Positions 8,519 to 16,571 of a stretch of 64,000 nt of DNA are shown here, piece after piece (within the stretch, counting starts at the first letter, position 1; each line of letters begins with the position of its first letter). The notes beneath the pieces are model-generated. The model worked only from the letters and a program-made list of their open reading frames with translations, was not told the DNA's origin and did no database searches. Origin of the DNA: Nocardioides sp. (GTDB taxonomy: Bacteria; Actinomycetota; Actinomycetes; Propionibacteriales; Nocardioidaceae). A program made the translations under genes and the position numbers. The DNA lies in assembly GCA_002729525.1 (NCBI GenBank), contig PBYI01000064.1, positions 25,877 to 89,876 on the forward strand, given 5' to 3'.

Positions 8519-10630
8519 GTGAGCACCACGACCGACACCACGTTCGCCATCGGCGTCGACATCGGCGGCACCTTCACCGACTGCGTCCTCCTCGGCGAGG
8601 ACGGCACCATCGTCGGCGCGAAGTCACCCACCACACCGCACGACCGATCGGTGGGCTTCTTCGCCTCTATCGAGCGAGCCGGCGAGAAGCTAGGGCTTGA
8701 CGTGCCCGGACTCTTCGCCCGCACCAGCAGACTCGTGCACGGCACCACGACAGGCACCAACGCGATCGTCGCCCGCCACGGCGCCAAGGTCGGCCTGGTC
8801 ACCACCGCGGGACACGGCGACGTCATGTTCCTGATGCGCGGGGGCGGCCGCACGGCCGGGCTCGCGCCCGACGAGGCGCTCCACGTGTTCAGCACTGCCA
8901 AGCCGGATCCCCTCGTGCCGCGCCAGATGATCGTCGAGGTGCCCGAGCGCGTTGACGTCGACGGCGAGGTCGTGGTCGCCCTCGACGAGGACGCCACCCG
9001 ACAGGCGGTGCGCACGCTGGTCGACCAGGGAGTCGAGGCGATCGCGGTGAGCCTGGTGTGGTCCTTCCGCAACCCCGACCACGAGCACCGGGTACGCGAC
9101 ATCGTCGCCGAGATCGCGCCCGACCTGTTCGTCACCTGTGCCAGCGACCTGGTCTCCCAGCTCGGCGAGTACGAGCGCACGACGACCGCCATCATGAACG
9201 CCTACATCGGGCCCCTCATGACCGACTACATCGATCGGATCGAGTCCGGGGCGCGCGAGCGGGGCTTCACCAGCGGTGTGCTCTTCGCACAGTGCGCCGG
9301 CGGTGCCATCACCGGCGACGAGGCCAGGACATCGCCGATCCGGACCGTCCAGTCCGGCCCGGTCGCCGGAATCGTGAGCTCCCAGCTGCTCTGCGAGCAG
9401 CTCGGCTACCCGAACGCGCTGCTCGCCGACATGGGCGGCACCACCTTCGACGTGAGCGTGATCCGCAACCACGACCCGCTCCGACGCCACACCTCGGTCT
9501 TCCAGCGCTACGAGCTGGCGCTCCCGATGCTGGACGTCGAGTCCGTTGGTGCCGGTGGCGGCAGCCTGGCCTGGTTCGACGAGTCGGACCGGCTCAATGT
9601 CGGTCCGCAGAGCGCGGGCGCCTTCCCCGGACCGGTCTGCTACGAGAACGGCAACGACGTCGCCACGGTCACGGACTCCGACGTCGCCCTCGGGATCATC
9701 GACCCGGCCGCCTTCCTCAACGGCCGGATGAAGATCAACGGCGGCGCCAGCCGGGACGCCCTTCAACGGGTCGGCGACCGACTCGCCATCACCGCGCAGG
9801 AGGCCGCTGCCGGCGTCAACCGCCTCGTCGACGCCAAGATGGCCGACCTCATCCGGAGGATGAGCGTGATGCGGGGTCTCGACCCCCGACACTTCGTGAT
9901 GCTGGCGTTCGGCGGCGGCGGACCGGTGCACGCCTGCGCCGTCGCACGCGAGGCGGGGGTCAAGAAGGTCGTGGTGCCGCTACCGCACGTCGCCGCGATG
10001 TGGTTGGCGCTGGGAGCAGCCGTCAGCGACGTCACGCACATCTACCAGACGCCGGCCGAGATCCGCCTGCCCGTGCAGCCGGACCAGCTGAACGCCATCC
10101 TCGGTGAGATGGAGACCCGCGCGCGGGACACCATCCGGCACGAGGGATTCGGCGACGTCGAGCCGAATTTCACCCGGACGCTCCGGATGAAGTACGCCGC
10201 GCAGGTCTTCGACGTCGAGGTGCCCCTGGGCGCGGGGCCGCTCGACGACGCCGCAGTGTCCGAGATCGCCGGCGACTTCGCCCGGATCTACGACGACCTC
10301 TTCGGCAAGGGTTCCGGTTTCGCCGAGGCCGGCGTCGTCATCACCTCCGTCAGCCTCCAGGCGACCGTCCCCACCCACAAGCCCGAGCTGCCGCGCGTCG
10401 ACGAGGCCTCCTCCGACGCCATCGTCTCCCGCAGCCATCGCTCGGTCTTCTGGGCGGAGGAGGGTCGCGAGGTGGACACCTACGTGGTCCGCCTCGACCA
10501 GGGCGTGGTCGACGAGACGATCACCGGGCCGGCCCTAATCGAGCTGCCCGACACGGTCGTCGTGGTCCACCCGGGTGAGTCGGCGTCCTTCGACGACCGG
10601 GGCAACCTGGTCGTGGTCATCTCGGAGTGA
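8519..10630 (+). CDS. HyuA-type ATP-binding carboxylase/hydantoinase subunit
   Basis: A 703-residue HyuA family protein: the N-terminal actin-like ATP-binding motif VDIGGTFTDCVL at about 10-21, a second phosphate loop MGGTTFDVSV near 310, and the metal/active-site GGGGPVHACAVAR stretch around 465. In the acetone and acetophenone carboxylases this subunit phosphorylates substrate or bicarbonate. GTG at 8519 is preceded by AGGGG; the longer upstream open frame overlaps the HyuB end and has no similarity. It follows the HyuB-gamma fusion and overlaps the next SDR by GTGA, so the three are co-translated. Substrate unknown. Confidence 0.85.
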   Translation: MSTTTDTTFAIGVDIGGTFTDCVLLGEDGTIVGAKSPTTPHDRSVGFFASIERAGEKLGLDVPGLFARTSRLVHGTTTGTNAIVARHGAKVGLVTTAGHGDVMFLMRGGGRTAGLAPDEALHVFSTAKPDPLVPRQMIVEVPERVDVDGEVVVALDEDATRQAVRTLVDQGVEAIAVSLVWSFRNPDHEHRVRDIVAEIAPDLFVTCASDLVSQLGEYERTTTAIMNAYIGPLMTDYIDRIESGARERGFTSGVLFAQCAGGAITGDEARTSPIRTVQSGPVAGIVSSQLLCEQLGYPNALLADMGGTTFDVSVIRNHDPLRRHTSVFQRYELALPMLDVESVGAGGGSLAWFDESDRLNVGPQSAGAFPGPVCYENGNDVATVTDSDVALGIIDPAAFLNGRMKINGGASRDALQRVGDRLAITAQEAAAGVNRLVDAKMADLIRRMSVMRGLDPRHFVMLAFGGGGPVHACAVAREAGVKKVVVPLPHVAAMWLALGAAVSDVTHIYQTPAEIRLPVQPDQLNAILGEMETRARDTIRHEGFGDVEPNFTRTLRMKYAAQVFDVEVPLGAGPLDDAAVSEIAGDFARIYDDLFGKGSGFAEAGVVITSVSLQATVPTHKPELPRVDEASSDAIVSRSHRSVFWAEEGREVDTYVVRLDQGVVDETITGPALIELPDTVVVVHPGESASFDDRGNLVVVISE

Positions 10631-11436
10631 CCGGGCTGCTCGCTGCCGGGCCACCACCCAGCCTCGCCGGACTGGGGCTGGGTGGTGCCTCCGCGCTGGT
10701 CACCGGAGCCGCCCAGGGGATCGGCGCGGCCGTGGCGGCCCGACTCGTCGCCGAGGGCGCGGCCGTACTGCTGTGCGACCTCGACGTGGATCGGGCCGAT
10801 GCCCTCGCGCGGCAGCTCGAGGCGAGCCGACCGGACGCACGCGTCGCCGTACGACGGACCGACGTCACCGACGAGGGCGACGTCCGCGACGCCGTGGACG
10901 ACGCTGTCGACCGGTTCGGCCGCCTCGACGTCGCGGTCAACAATGCTGCGGTCATCCCCGACCACCGGCCTCTCGTCGACGCCCGTCTCGAGGACTTCCG
11001 CCGCGTGACCGCGGTCGACCTCGAGGGCGTCTTCCTCTGCCTCAAGCACGAGCTCGCTGTCATGGCACCGGCGGGTGCGGGAAGCATCGTCAATGTCGCG
11101 TCCGTCAACGGCCGGCGGGCCCAGCCGCTCGCCGCGGCGTACAACGCCGCCAAGCACGGGGTCATCGGGCTCACCCGGACCGCCGCGACCGAGCACGTCG
11201 CGGACGGCGTGCGAGTTAATGCGGTCTGCCCGGGCGCGACACGCACACCGATGATGGAGTCCGCGATGGCGCGCCGTGGCGTGGACGCCGACCAGCACGC
11301 GGCACGACTGAGTCCGATGGGGCGCTTCGCCGAGCCGTCCGAGATCGCCTCCGCCATCGGTTGGCTCTGCTCCCCGGCGGCCTCGTTCGTGACCGGCGAG
11401 GTCCTCGTCGTCGACGGCGGCTATCTCACGTGCTGA
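10627..11436 (+). CDS. SDR-family oxidoreductase
   Basis: A 269-residue classical SDR with a 20-residue N-terminal extension, cofactor motif TGAAQGIG, CDLD after the second strand (NAD preference), NNAAV, catalytic Ser in NVASVNG, YNAAKHG Tyr/Lys pair, PGATRTPM, and terminal VVDGGYLTC. GTG start overlaps the stop of the HyuA gene by four bases, so it belongs to the carboxylase operon. The likely role is oxidation of a secondary alcohol to the ketone that the carboxylase uses, as 1-phenylethanol dehydrogenases do for acetophenone carboxylase; this is inferred from context. It ends before a hairpin-rich convergent gap. Confidence 0.88.
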   Translation: MTGLLAAGPPPSLAGLGLGGASALVTGAAQGIGAAVAARLVAEGAAVLLCDLDVDRADALARQLEASRPDARVAVRRTDVTDEGDVRDAVDDAVDRFGRLDVAVNNAAVIPDHRPLVDARLEDFRRVTAVDLEGVFLCLKHELAVMAPAGAGSIVNVASVNGRRAQPLAAAYNAAKHGVIGLTRTAATEHVADGVRVNAVCPGATRTPMMESAMARRGVDADQHAARLSPMGRFAEPSEIASAIGWLCSPAASFVTGEVLVVDGGYLTC

Positions 11437-11450
11437 CCGATCCCACGGAT

Positions 11451-11585
11451 GGCGTCGACCCGACGCGGTCGACGCCGAGAGCATGACGGTCGTGCTGTCC
11501 TACGCGGTCGAGTTCGACCGCTGGTGCGGGCCGAGTGGCTCGGCGGCGGTGACGGTGCTCCCGTGGGGGTGGGCCCGTCACCGCC
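11451..11585. terminator. Convergent gap with three inverted repeats
   Basis: Between the SDR and the racemase gene lie three perfect inverted repeats: GGCGTCGACC/GGTCGACGCC (11451-11476), GCGGTCGA/TCGACCGC (11504-11521), GGCGGTGACGG/CCGTCACCGCC (11545-11585). No U-tract is present, common in high-GC genomes. They probably terminate both converging transcripts. No gene is seen here. Confidence 0.55.
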
Positions 11586-11613
11586 GTCGTACGCCGGGGC
11601 GACGAACAGAGGG

Positions 11614-12786
11614 CTAGCCGAGGTTCGGCTCGCTCACGACGCCGGCGTCGAGAAGTGCACGCACCGCTGCCCCGGCGACGCCCCACGCGGCGAGGGCCGA
11701 ACGTGTGTCGGTGCCCGGCGGGCGCGGTGGGTGACCGGCGGTCGTCGGAGTCCGCGAGAAGCGGGGGGACGGGGCCGGCTGCCGTACGTCGTCGACCTCC
11801 AGCAGCGCTCCGCGCGCGTCGAGCTGTGCGTCGTTGTGCGCCTCGCCCAGGTCGAGGACGGGCGACACGCACGCGTCCACGCGCGAGAAGATCTCGGCCC
11901 ACTCGTCGCGCGTCCGGGTCGCGAACGACGCCTCCAGGCAACGGCGGATCCGCGGCCACGCGGCCCGGTCGTGCTGGAGTGCCGGGTCGACATCCACATC
12001 GAGGGTCTCGACGAGGCGCTTAAAGAAGACCGGTTCCACGGCGCCCACAGCGACGTACCCGCCGTCGGCGCACCGGTACGTCCGGTAGTGCGGCGAGCCG
12101 CCGTCGACGAAGTTGCTCTCCCGCTCATCGGAGAGGGCACCTGCGGAGTGGTAGCCGTACGTCGTGGCGAGCAGCGTGGCCACGCCCTCTGCCATGGACA
12201 CGTCGACGACCTGACCAGGGCCACCGCGGGCGACGGCCTGCAGCGCCGCCAGGACGCCGATGAGGGCGGACATGCCGCCGCCGCCGAAATCGCCGACGAG
12301 GTTGAGTGGCGGCACCGGAGGGCCGCTCCTCTCGCCGATCGCGTTCAAGGCTCCGGTCACCGCCACGTAGTTGATGTCGTGACCGCCAAGCTGGGCTCGC
12401 GGGCCGTCCTGGCCCCAGCCGGTGATCCGGGTGTAGACGAGCGACGGATTGGCAGTGAGGCAGGCGTCCGGTCCGACGCCGAGGCGCTCGCACACGCCCG
12501 GGCGGAACCCCTCGAGGAACACGTCGGCGGTGCGGGCGAGGTCGAGGACGAGGTCCGCGGCGCCCGGTGCCTTCATGTCGATCGCGACACTGCGCCGACC
12601 GCGGCCGACGACGTCGAACCGAGGGGGGACGAGCTTCACCGTCCTTCCTGTGCTGCGCTCCAGGCGCAGGACGTCGGCACCCATGTCGGCCAGCACCATG
12701 CCCGCGAACGGCACCGGCCCCTGACCGGCCATCTCCAGGACCCGTACGCCGTCGAGCGGGCCGGTCGGAGTGTCAGGCCAGGACAC
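11614..12786 (-). CDS. Alpha-methylacyl-CoA racemase (CaiB/BaiF superfamily)
   Basis: A 390-residue CoA-transferase-III fold protein with motifs of the Mcr/AMACR branch rather than true transferases: VLEMAGQGPVPFAGM at the N-terminus, EGFRPGVCERLGVGPD, RITGWGQDGPRAQLGGHDIN (catalytic His-Asp region), PPLNLVGDFGGGGM, and YRCADGGYVAVGAVEP. AMACR swaps the configuration of 2-methylacyl-CoA thioesters so beta-oxidation can proceed. GTG at 12786 has GGAGG six bases upstream and overlaps the end of the CoA transferase gene by 14 bp, so the two are translationally coupled. Presence here suggests the pathway makes an alpha-methyl-branched CoA ester. Confidence 0.85.
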   Translation of the reverse strand: MSWPDTPTGPLDGVRVLEMAGQGPVPFAGMVLADMGADVLRLERSTGRTVKLVPPRFDVVGRGRRSVAIDMKAPGAADLVLDLARTADVFLEGFRPGVCERLGVGPDACLTANPSLVYTRITGWGQDGPRAQLGGHDINYVAVTGALNAIGERSGPPVPPLNLVGDFGGGGMSALIGVLAALQAVARGGPGQVVDVSMAEGVATLLATTYGYHSAGALSDERESNFVDGGSPHYRTYRCADGGYVAVGAVEPVFFKRLVETLDVDVDPALQHDRAAWPRIRRCLEASFATRTRDEWAEIFSRVDACVSPVLDLGEAHNDAQLDARGALLEVDDVRQPAPSPRFSRTPTTAGHPPRPPGTDTRSALAAWGVAGAAVRALLDAGVVSEPNLG

Positions 12787-13945
12787 CGGAGTCCTCCAGC
12801 TTCGCCACGAGGTCCGGGTTGAGGCCGAGGGTGTCGACCAGTACGTCTCGGTTGTCGGCGCCCACACGGCCGGGGCCGCGTACAGGTGCCGGCCCGGTGA
12901 GCGGGTTTGCGACGACGGACGCGCCGGGCACTCCATGGACAGGGGCGAGCCCCGTCCGGCTGTGCCGGCGGTGCAGCTCGACAGCGTCGGGCAGGTCCCG
13001 GACCTGGCCGACCGGTACGCCGGCGGCGTCGAGCCGCTCCACCCACGTGTCGGCGTCCGCGTTATGGAGGGCAGCGGTGATGGCGTCGTCGAGCGCGGCT
13101 CGGTGGGCGAGCCGACCTGCGTTGTCGACGAAACGTGGGTCGTCGGCCAGGGCAACTCCCAGTGCCGACGAGAGCCTGCGGAAGAGGGTGTCGCTGGCCG
13201 CGCCCAGGACGATCTCCGTCGTCGCCGTCGGGTACGCGCCGAGGGGCGTCACCACCGACGTCGCCGAACCCATGCGGACCGGCGACTCGCCGGTGAGCAG
13301 GTGGGCGGCCACGCGGTCGCCGAGCAGGTGCTGTGCGACGTCGGCCATTGTGATGGTCAGCGCCACCCGGTCGCGTTCGCCATGGAGGGCGGCGGCCGCA
13401 CCGTAGGCCGCCCAGAGCCCGGTGGTGTGGTCGAGGAGGCTGCCCGGAAGCCGCGCGGGCGGGCCGGCCGCGTCGCCGGTGAGGTGGAGCATCCCCGACT
13501 CCGCCTGCACCATGAGGTCGTAGCCGGGACGTCCGGCGTCCACCGGGTAGAACGCCTCGACGCTGACGTGCACCAGACGCGGGTTGACCGCATGGCACGC
13601 AGCGGCGTCGACGCCGAGGACCTCCGCCTTGCCGGGGCGGAGGTTCTGCACCGCTACGTCGGCCCACCGCAGCAGGACCTCGAGGACCTGTGCGGCCTTG
13701 GGTGAGCGGAGGTCCAGCGCCACGCACCGCTTGCTTCGGTTCATGGCGTACGCCATCGCGCTGGTCCCGTCCGCCGCCCGCGGCTCCATGCCGCGCGACG
13801 TGTCACCCGTCGGCGACTCGACCTTCACGACGTCGGCCCCCAGGTCGGCCAGCAGGCTCGTCGCCTGCGGGCCTGCGATGTTCATGCCGAGGTCGAGGAC
13901 CCTGGTGCCCGCGAGCGGCTGGAAGGGGCTGCTGTCGACAGTCAC
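12773..13945 (-). CDS. CaiB/BaiF-type CoA transferase
   Basis: A 390-residue class III CoA transferase: N-terminal VLDLGMNIAGPQATSLLADLG, VKVESPTGDTSRG, NRSKRCVALDL, VQNLRPGKAEVLGVD, and RPGYDLMVQAESG, where the Asp is the residue that forms the acyl anhydride/thioester intermediate in this class. It would move CoA from a donor (often succinyl-CoA) to a carboxylic acid. The GTG start at 13945 has no Shine-Dalgarno; a TATTAT box ends six bases before it, so the mRNA is probably leaderless. With the AMACR gene it activates the acid made by the HyuBA-type enzyme (inference). Confidence 0.87.
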   Translation of the reverse strand: MTVDSSPFQPLAGTRVLDLGMNIAGPQATSLLADLGADVVKVESPTGDTSRGMEPRAADGTSAMAYAMNRSKRCVALDLRSPKAAQVLEVLLRWADVAVQNLRPGKAEVLGVDAAACHAVNPRLVHVSVEAFYPVDAGRPGYDLMVQAESGMLHLTGDAAGPPARLPGSLLDHTTGLWAAYGAAAALHGERDRVALTITMADVAQHLLGDRVAAHLLTGESPVRMGSATSVVTPLGAYPTATTEIVLGAASDTLFRRLSSALGVALADDPRFVDNAGRLAHRAALDDAITAALHNADADTWVERLDAAGVPVGQVRDLPDAVELHRRHSRTGLAPVHGVPGASVVANPLTGPAPVRGPGRVGADNRDVLVDTLGLNPDLVAKLEDSGVLA

Positions 13946-13951
13946 AAATTC

Positions 13952-13980
13952 ATAATAAGGGTAATGATGTATTCGTGTCG
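13952..13980 (-). promoter_or_regulatory. Leaderless promoter of the CoA transferase/racemase operon
   Basis: On the minus strand TATTAT (13952-13957) sits 6 bases before GTG 13945, with a weak ACGACA at 13976-13981 as -35. The stretch 13946-13975 is strikingly AT-rich and holds TCATAATAAGGGTAATGA, an inverted TCAT/ATGA pair that may bind a regulator. Confidence 0.45.
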
Positions 13981-14009
13981 TCGTGACCGAGCTCGGGACC
14001 TGCGATCGC

Positions 14010-14015
14010 TAGGGT
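14010..14015 (+). promoter_or_regulatory. Leaderless -10 box of the ABM monooxygenase gene
   Basis: TAGGGT followed by seven bases and the ATG at 14023; no ribosome binding site is visible. Confidence 0.45.
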
Positions 14016-14022
14016 CGGCCTC

Positions 14023-14316
14023 ATGACCGTCATCGCGACCCTCGAGCTCCGCCTGCGCCCCGACTCCCTGGACGAGGCCCGCACCATCCTGCGCCGCGTC
14101 CTCGCCGAGACCCGGGCCTTCGACGGGTGCGAGGGCGTCGACGTGATGGTCGACGAGACCGACCCGGCGCACGTGGTGGCCGTCGAGCGGTGGCGGGACA
14201 TGGAGGCCGACTCGGCGTACCGGGCGTTCCGCGCCGGTCCCGGGAAGATCACCGACTTCGCCACGATCCTGGCCGGCGCCCCGGTGCTCACGCGGGGTGA
14301 GGTCGCCGACCTCTAA
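14023..14316 (+). CDS. ABM-domain (antibiotic biosynthesis monooxygenase-like) protein
   Basis: A 97-residue ferredoxin-like alpha+beta barrel protein: VIATLELRLRPDSLDEARTI, a central CEGVDVMVDETDP strand pair, and AVERWRDMEADSAYRAF helix, matching the ABM/YgiN family. These form dimers that oxygenate quinols or similar without cofactors, or act as small-molecule isomerases. Leaderless start at 14023. It is divergent from the CoA-transferase operon and lies just before the MFS gene, so it could belong to either the island or the exporter. Function beyond the fold is not resolvable. Confidence 0.78.
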   Translation: MTVIATLELRLRPDSLDEARTILRRVLAETRAFDGCEGVDVMVDETDPAHVVAVERWRDMEADSAYRAFRAGPGKITDFATILAGAPVLTRGEVADL

Positions 14317-14444
14317 GGTGACCCAGGGGGCGGCGTGTCCTGTGGGCGCCGCGGTGCGCGCCGATCGATGGCAGTGTCAGACTGACGGGGATCCCGGTCC
14401 CGGTGAGGCGACCCGGTCGTCGAGGGAGGTCCCGGGGGAGTGCG

Positions 14445-15632
14445 GTGCTGTCGCGCAGGGCGACGTTCGTGGTGGCGTCGGCATCGCTGATCTGGACGTT
14501 CTTCGCCTCCGGCACCCCGGTGCCGCTCTACAACACCTACCGCGCCGAGAACGGACTCACGAGCGCCGACCTGGTGCTCACGACCGTCGTCTACCTCGCC
14601 TCCACCGCGGCGGCGCTGCTGGTGCTCGGACGGCTGTCGGACCACCTCGGACGGCGCCCCATCGCGGCCCTCGCGCTCGCGAGCTCGCTGGCCGGAGCGC
14701 TGGTGCTGATGCACGTCGAGGCCGTGGGCTGGCTGGTAGCCGGTCGGGTGCTCCAGGGCGTCGCGTGCGGCATGGCGTCGTCCGCGCTCGGGTCGTACGT
14801 CATCGACACCGCGCCGCGCCGACCGCCGTGGCTCGCCGCCGTCATCACCAGCACCGCGCCGCAGCTCTCGATCCCGGTCGGGGCCCTCGTCGCGGGGTCG
14901 TTGGTCGACCTGGCGCCGGCGCCGCGGGTGCTCGTCTACGCGTTCGTCGCGACCGGGCTGGGCCTCGGCATCCTGCTGGTCGCCCTGTGTCCCGAGACCG
15001 TCGGGCGACGCAGCGTCCGTGGCGGGCTCGCGGCGCTGCGCCCGCAGGTCGCCATCCCGGCGGGGGCCGGCCCGGCCATGCTGGTCGCGGGTGGCGTCGC
15101 GGTCGCGACCTGGTCGCTCGGCGGCTTCTTCCAGGGCTACTCGCCGATGATCGCCAGCGAGCGACTCGGGTCGGACAACGCGCTCCTTGTCGCGGTCGTC
15201 CTGGCCTCGCTGATGCTGCTCGCCCCGCTCGGCGGTGCTGCGGGTGGACGCTGGTCGCCCCGTACGTCGGTCGCCGTCGGCATGCTCGTCTTCGCTGCCT
15301 CGACGGTGGTCATCGTCGTCGGCATCGTGGCGGGCACGGCGGTCCTGCTCGTGGTCGCCGAGCTGGTCGCCGCCTTCGGCATGGGCATGGCCGCCGCGGG
15401 CGGTCTGCGCGGCGCGATCCCGTACGCCCGCACCGACGAGCGGGCCGGGCTGCTGGCTGCGATCTACCTGGTCTCCTACCTCGGCGCCGCGGTCCCGAGC
15501 CTGGTGTCGAGCCGGCTCGTCGAGCACCTGAGCCTGGTCACGATCGCGGTCGGGCACGGCACGCTCGCGGTCGCCGTCTCCCTCGCGACCGTGGGGCTCG
15601 CGCTGCGCACCCCCGCCCCGGCACGCGCCTGA
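14445..15632 (+). CDS. MFS transporter
   Basis: About twelve hydrophobic helices across 395 residues and the MFS loop 2-3 motif GRLSDHLGRRPIA define a major facilitator. It resembles drug/metabolite efflux members more than sugar symporters. I use GTG 14445 because GGGGGAG lies five bases upstream; an in-frame GTG at 14403 would add a 14-residue arginine-rich tail without a ribosome site. Substrate is unknown. It follows the ABM gene by 128 bp and may be transcribed separately. The last helices (TIAVGHGTLAVAVSLATVGL) are complete, so the gene is intact. Confidence 0.86.
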   Translation: MLSRRATFVVASASLIWTFFASGTPVPLYNTYRAENGLTSADLVLTTVVYLASTAAALLVLGRLSDHLGRRPIAALALASSLAGALVLMHVEAVGWLVAGRVLQGVACGMASSALGSYVIDTAPRRPPWLAAVITSTAPQLSIPVGALVAGSLVDLAPAPRVLVYAFVATGLGLGILLVALCPETVGRRSVRGGLAALRPQVAIPAGAGPAMLVAGGVAVATWSLGGFFQGYSPMIASERLGSDNALLVAVVLASLMLLAPLGGAAGGRWSPRTSVAVGMLVFAASTVVIVVGIVAGTAVLLVVAELVAAFGMGMAAAGGLRGAIPYARTDERAGLLAAIYLVSYLGAAVPSLVSSRLVEHLSLVTIAVGHGTLAVAVSLATVGLALRTPAPARA

Positions 15633-15774
15633 CCGCCCTTGTGGCGCCGGTCACACGCCTCTAGCCTGAACTCGGATTCATGTCCTGAAACCAGCGGCCG
15701 GGAGGTCACGTGCCACCATCGACGTCAACGACACGACGCTCCACTACGAGGACGACGGGCCGCGGGACGCGCCG

Positions 15775-16518
15775 GTGCTGCTGATGAGCCCGTCTATGTT
15801 CTTCGACACCCGGATGTTCCAGGCCCAGGCGGACCGGTTCTCCGACCGCTACCGCGTCGTCCGCTACGACCACCGAGGTCAGGGTCGCAGCGCCTCGGCC
15901 ACCCGCGACCAGCTCGACTACGACACCCTCACCGCCGACGTCGTCGCGCTGATCGGGGCGCTCGACCTGGCGCCCGTCGTCTTCGTCGGCAACTCCATGG
16001 GCGGCTTCGTCGGCCTGCGCCTGGCCGCCCGTCATCCCGAGCTGCTGCGGTCGGCGGTGCTGATGGGCACCTCCGCCGACGCGGAGGACCCCGAGGCCGC
16101 CGCGGTGATGGACCAGCTGATCGACGTCGTCGCCGAGCACGGCGTCGCGCCCGTGATCGACGGTGTCCTGCAGTTCATGATGGGCGACACGACCCTCACC
16201 GACCCGAGCCGCGTCGACGTGCTCGCAGGGGTGCGCGAGCTGCTGCTCAGCCGTGGACCGGCGTACGCCGACGCGGCCTGGCACATCGCTCACCGACCGG
16301 GCGTGCTCGACGAGCTCGGCGACATCAGCGTCCCGCTCGTGGTCGTCGCCGGCACCGAGGACCACACCTACCCGCCGCCGAAGTCGGAGCAGATCGTCGC
16401 CGGCGTACCGCACGCGGAGCTCGTCGTCATGGAGCGCACGGGGCACGTCCACGCGCTGGAGAACCCCGAGGCGGTCAACGACGTGCTGGAGAAGCACCTC
16501 GCGAGCCTCGGGATCTGA
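15775..16518 (+). CDS. Alpha/beta hydrolase, start apparently disrupted
   Basis: An alpha/beta-hydrolase: the nucleophile elbow GNSMGG (Ser about 65 of the listed frame), RYDHRGQGRS strand before it, Asp in VVAGTEDHTYPP, and catalytic His in GHVHALENPE near the end. Homologues (3-oxoadipate enol-lactonase-like) start about 20 residues earlier. The upstream bases do encode such a start in frame (ATIDVNDTTLHYEDDGP, 15712-15774) but no start codon is in that frame. A GTG at 15710 with GGGAGG five bases upstream is out of frame by one base. So either translation begins at the internal GTG 15775, losing the first strand, or one base is missing here. Confidence 0.78.
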   Translation: MLLMSPSMFFDTRMFQAQADRFSDRYRVVRYDHRGQGRSASATRDQLDYDTLTADVVALIGALDLAPVVFVGNSMGGFVGLRLAARHPELLRSAVLMGTSADAEDPEAAAVMDQLIDVVAEHGVAPVIDGVLQFMMGDTTLTDPSRVDVLAGVRELLLSRGPAYADAAWHIAHRPGVLDELGDISVPLVVVAGTEDHTYPPPKSEQIVAGVPHAELVVMERTGHVHALENPEAVNDVLEKHLASLGI

Positions 16519-16571
16519 CGGCTTTCCTCTCAAGACGAATCGCCGCACCGGACCAGGTCGCCCGGCGAGCG

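Noticed and set aside
11614..12786. The racemase gene considered as the second subunit of a BbsEF-like CoA transferase
   Set aside because: GWGQDGP/GHDIN and PPLNLVGDFGGG motifs place it with alpha-methylacyl-CoA racemases.
13946..13975. Third copy of the GntR-type AT-rich operator
   Set aside because: Best alignment matches only 11 of 19 bases; kept only as an AT-rich patch.
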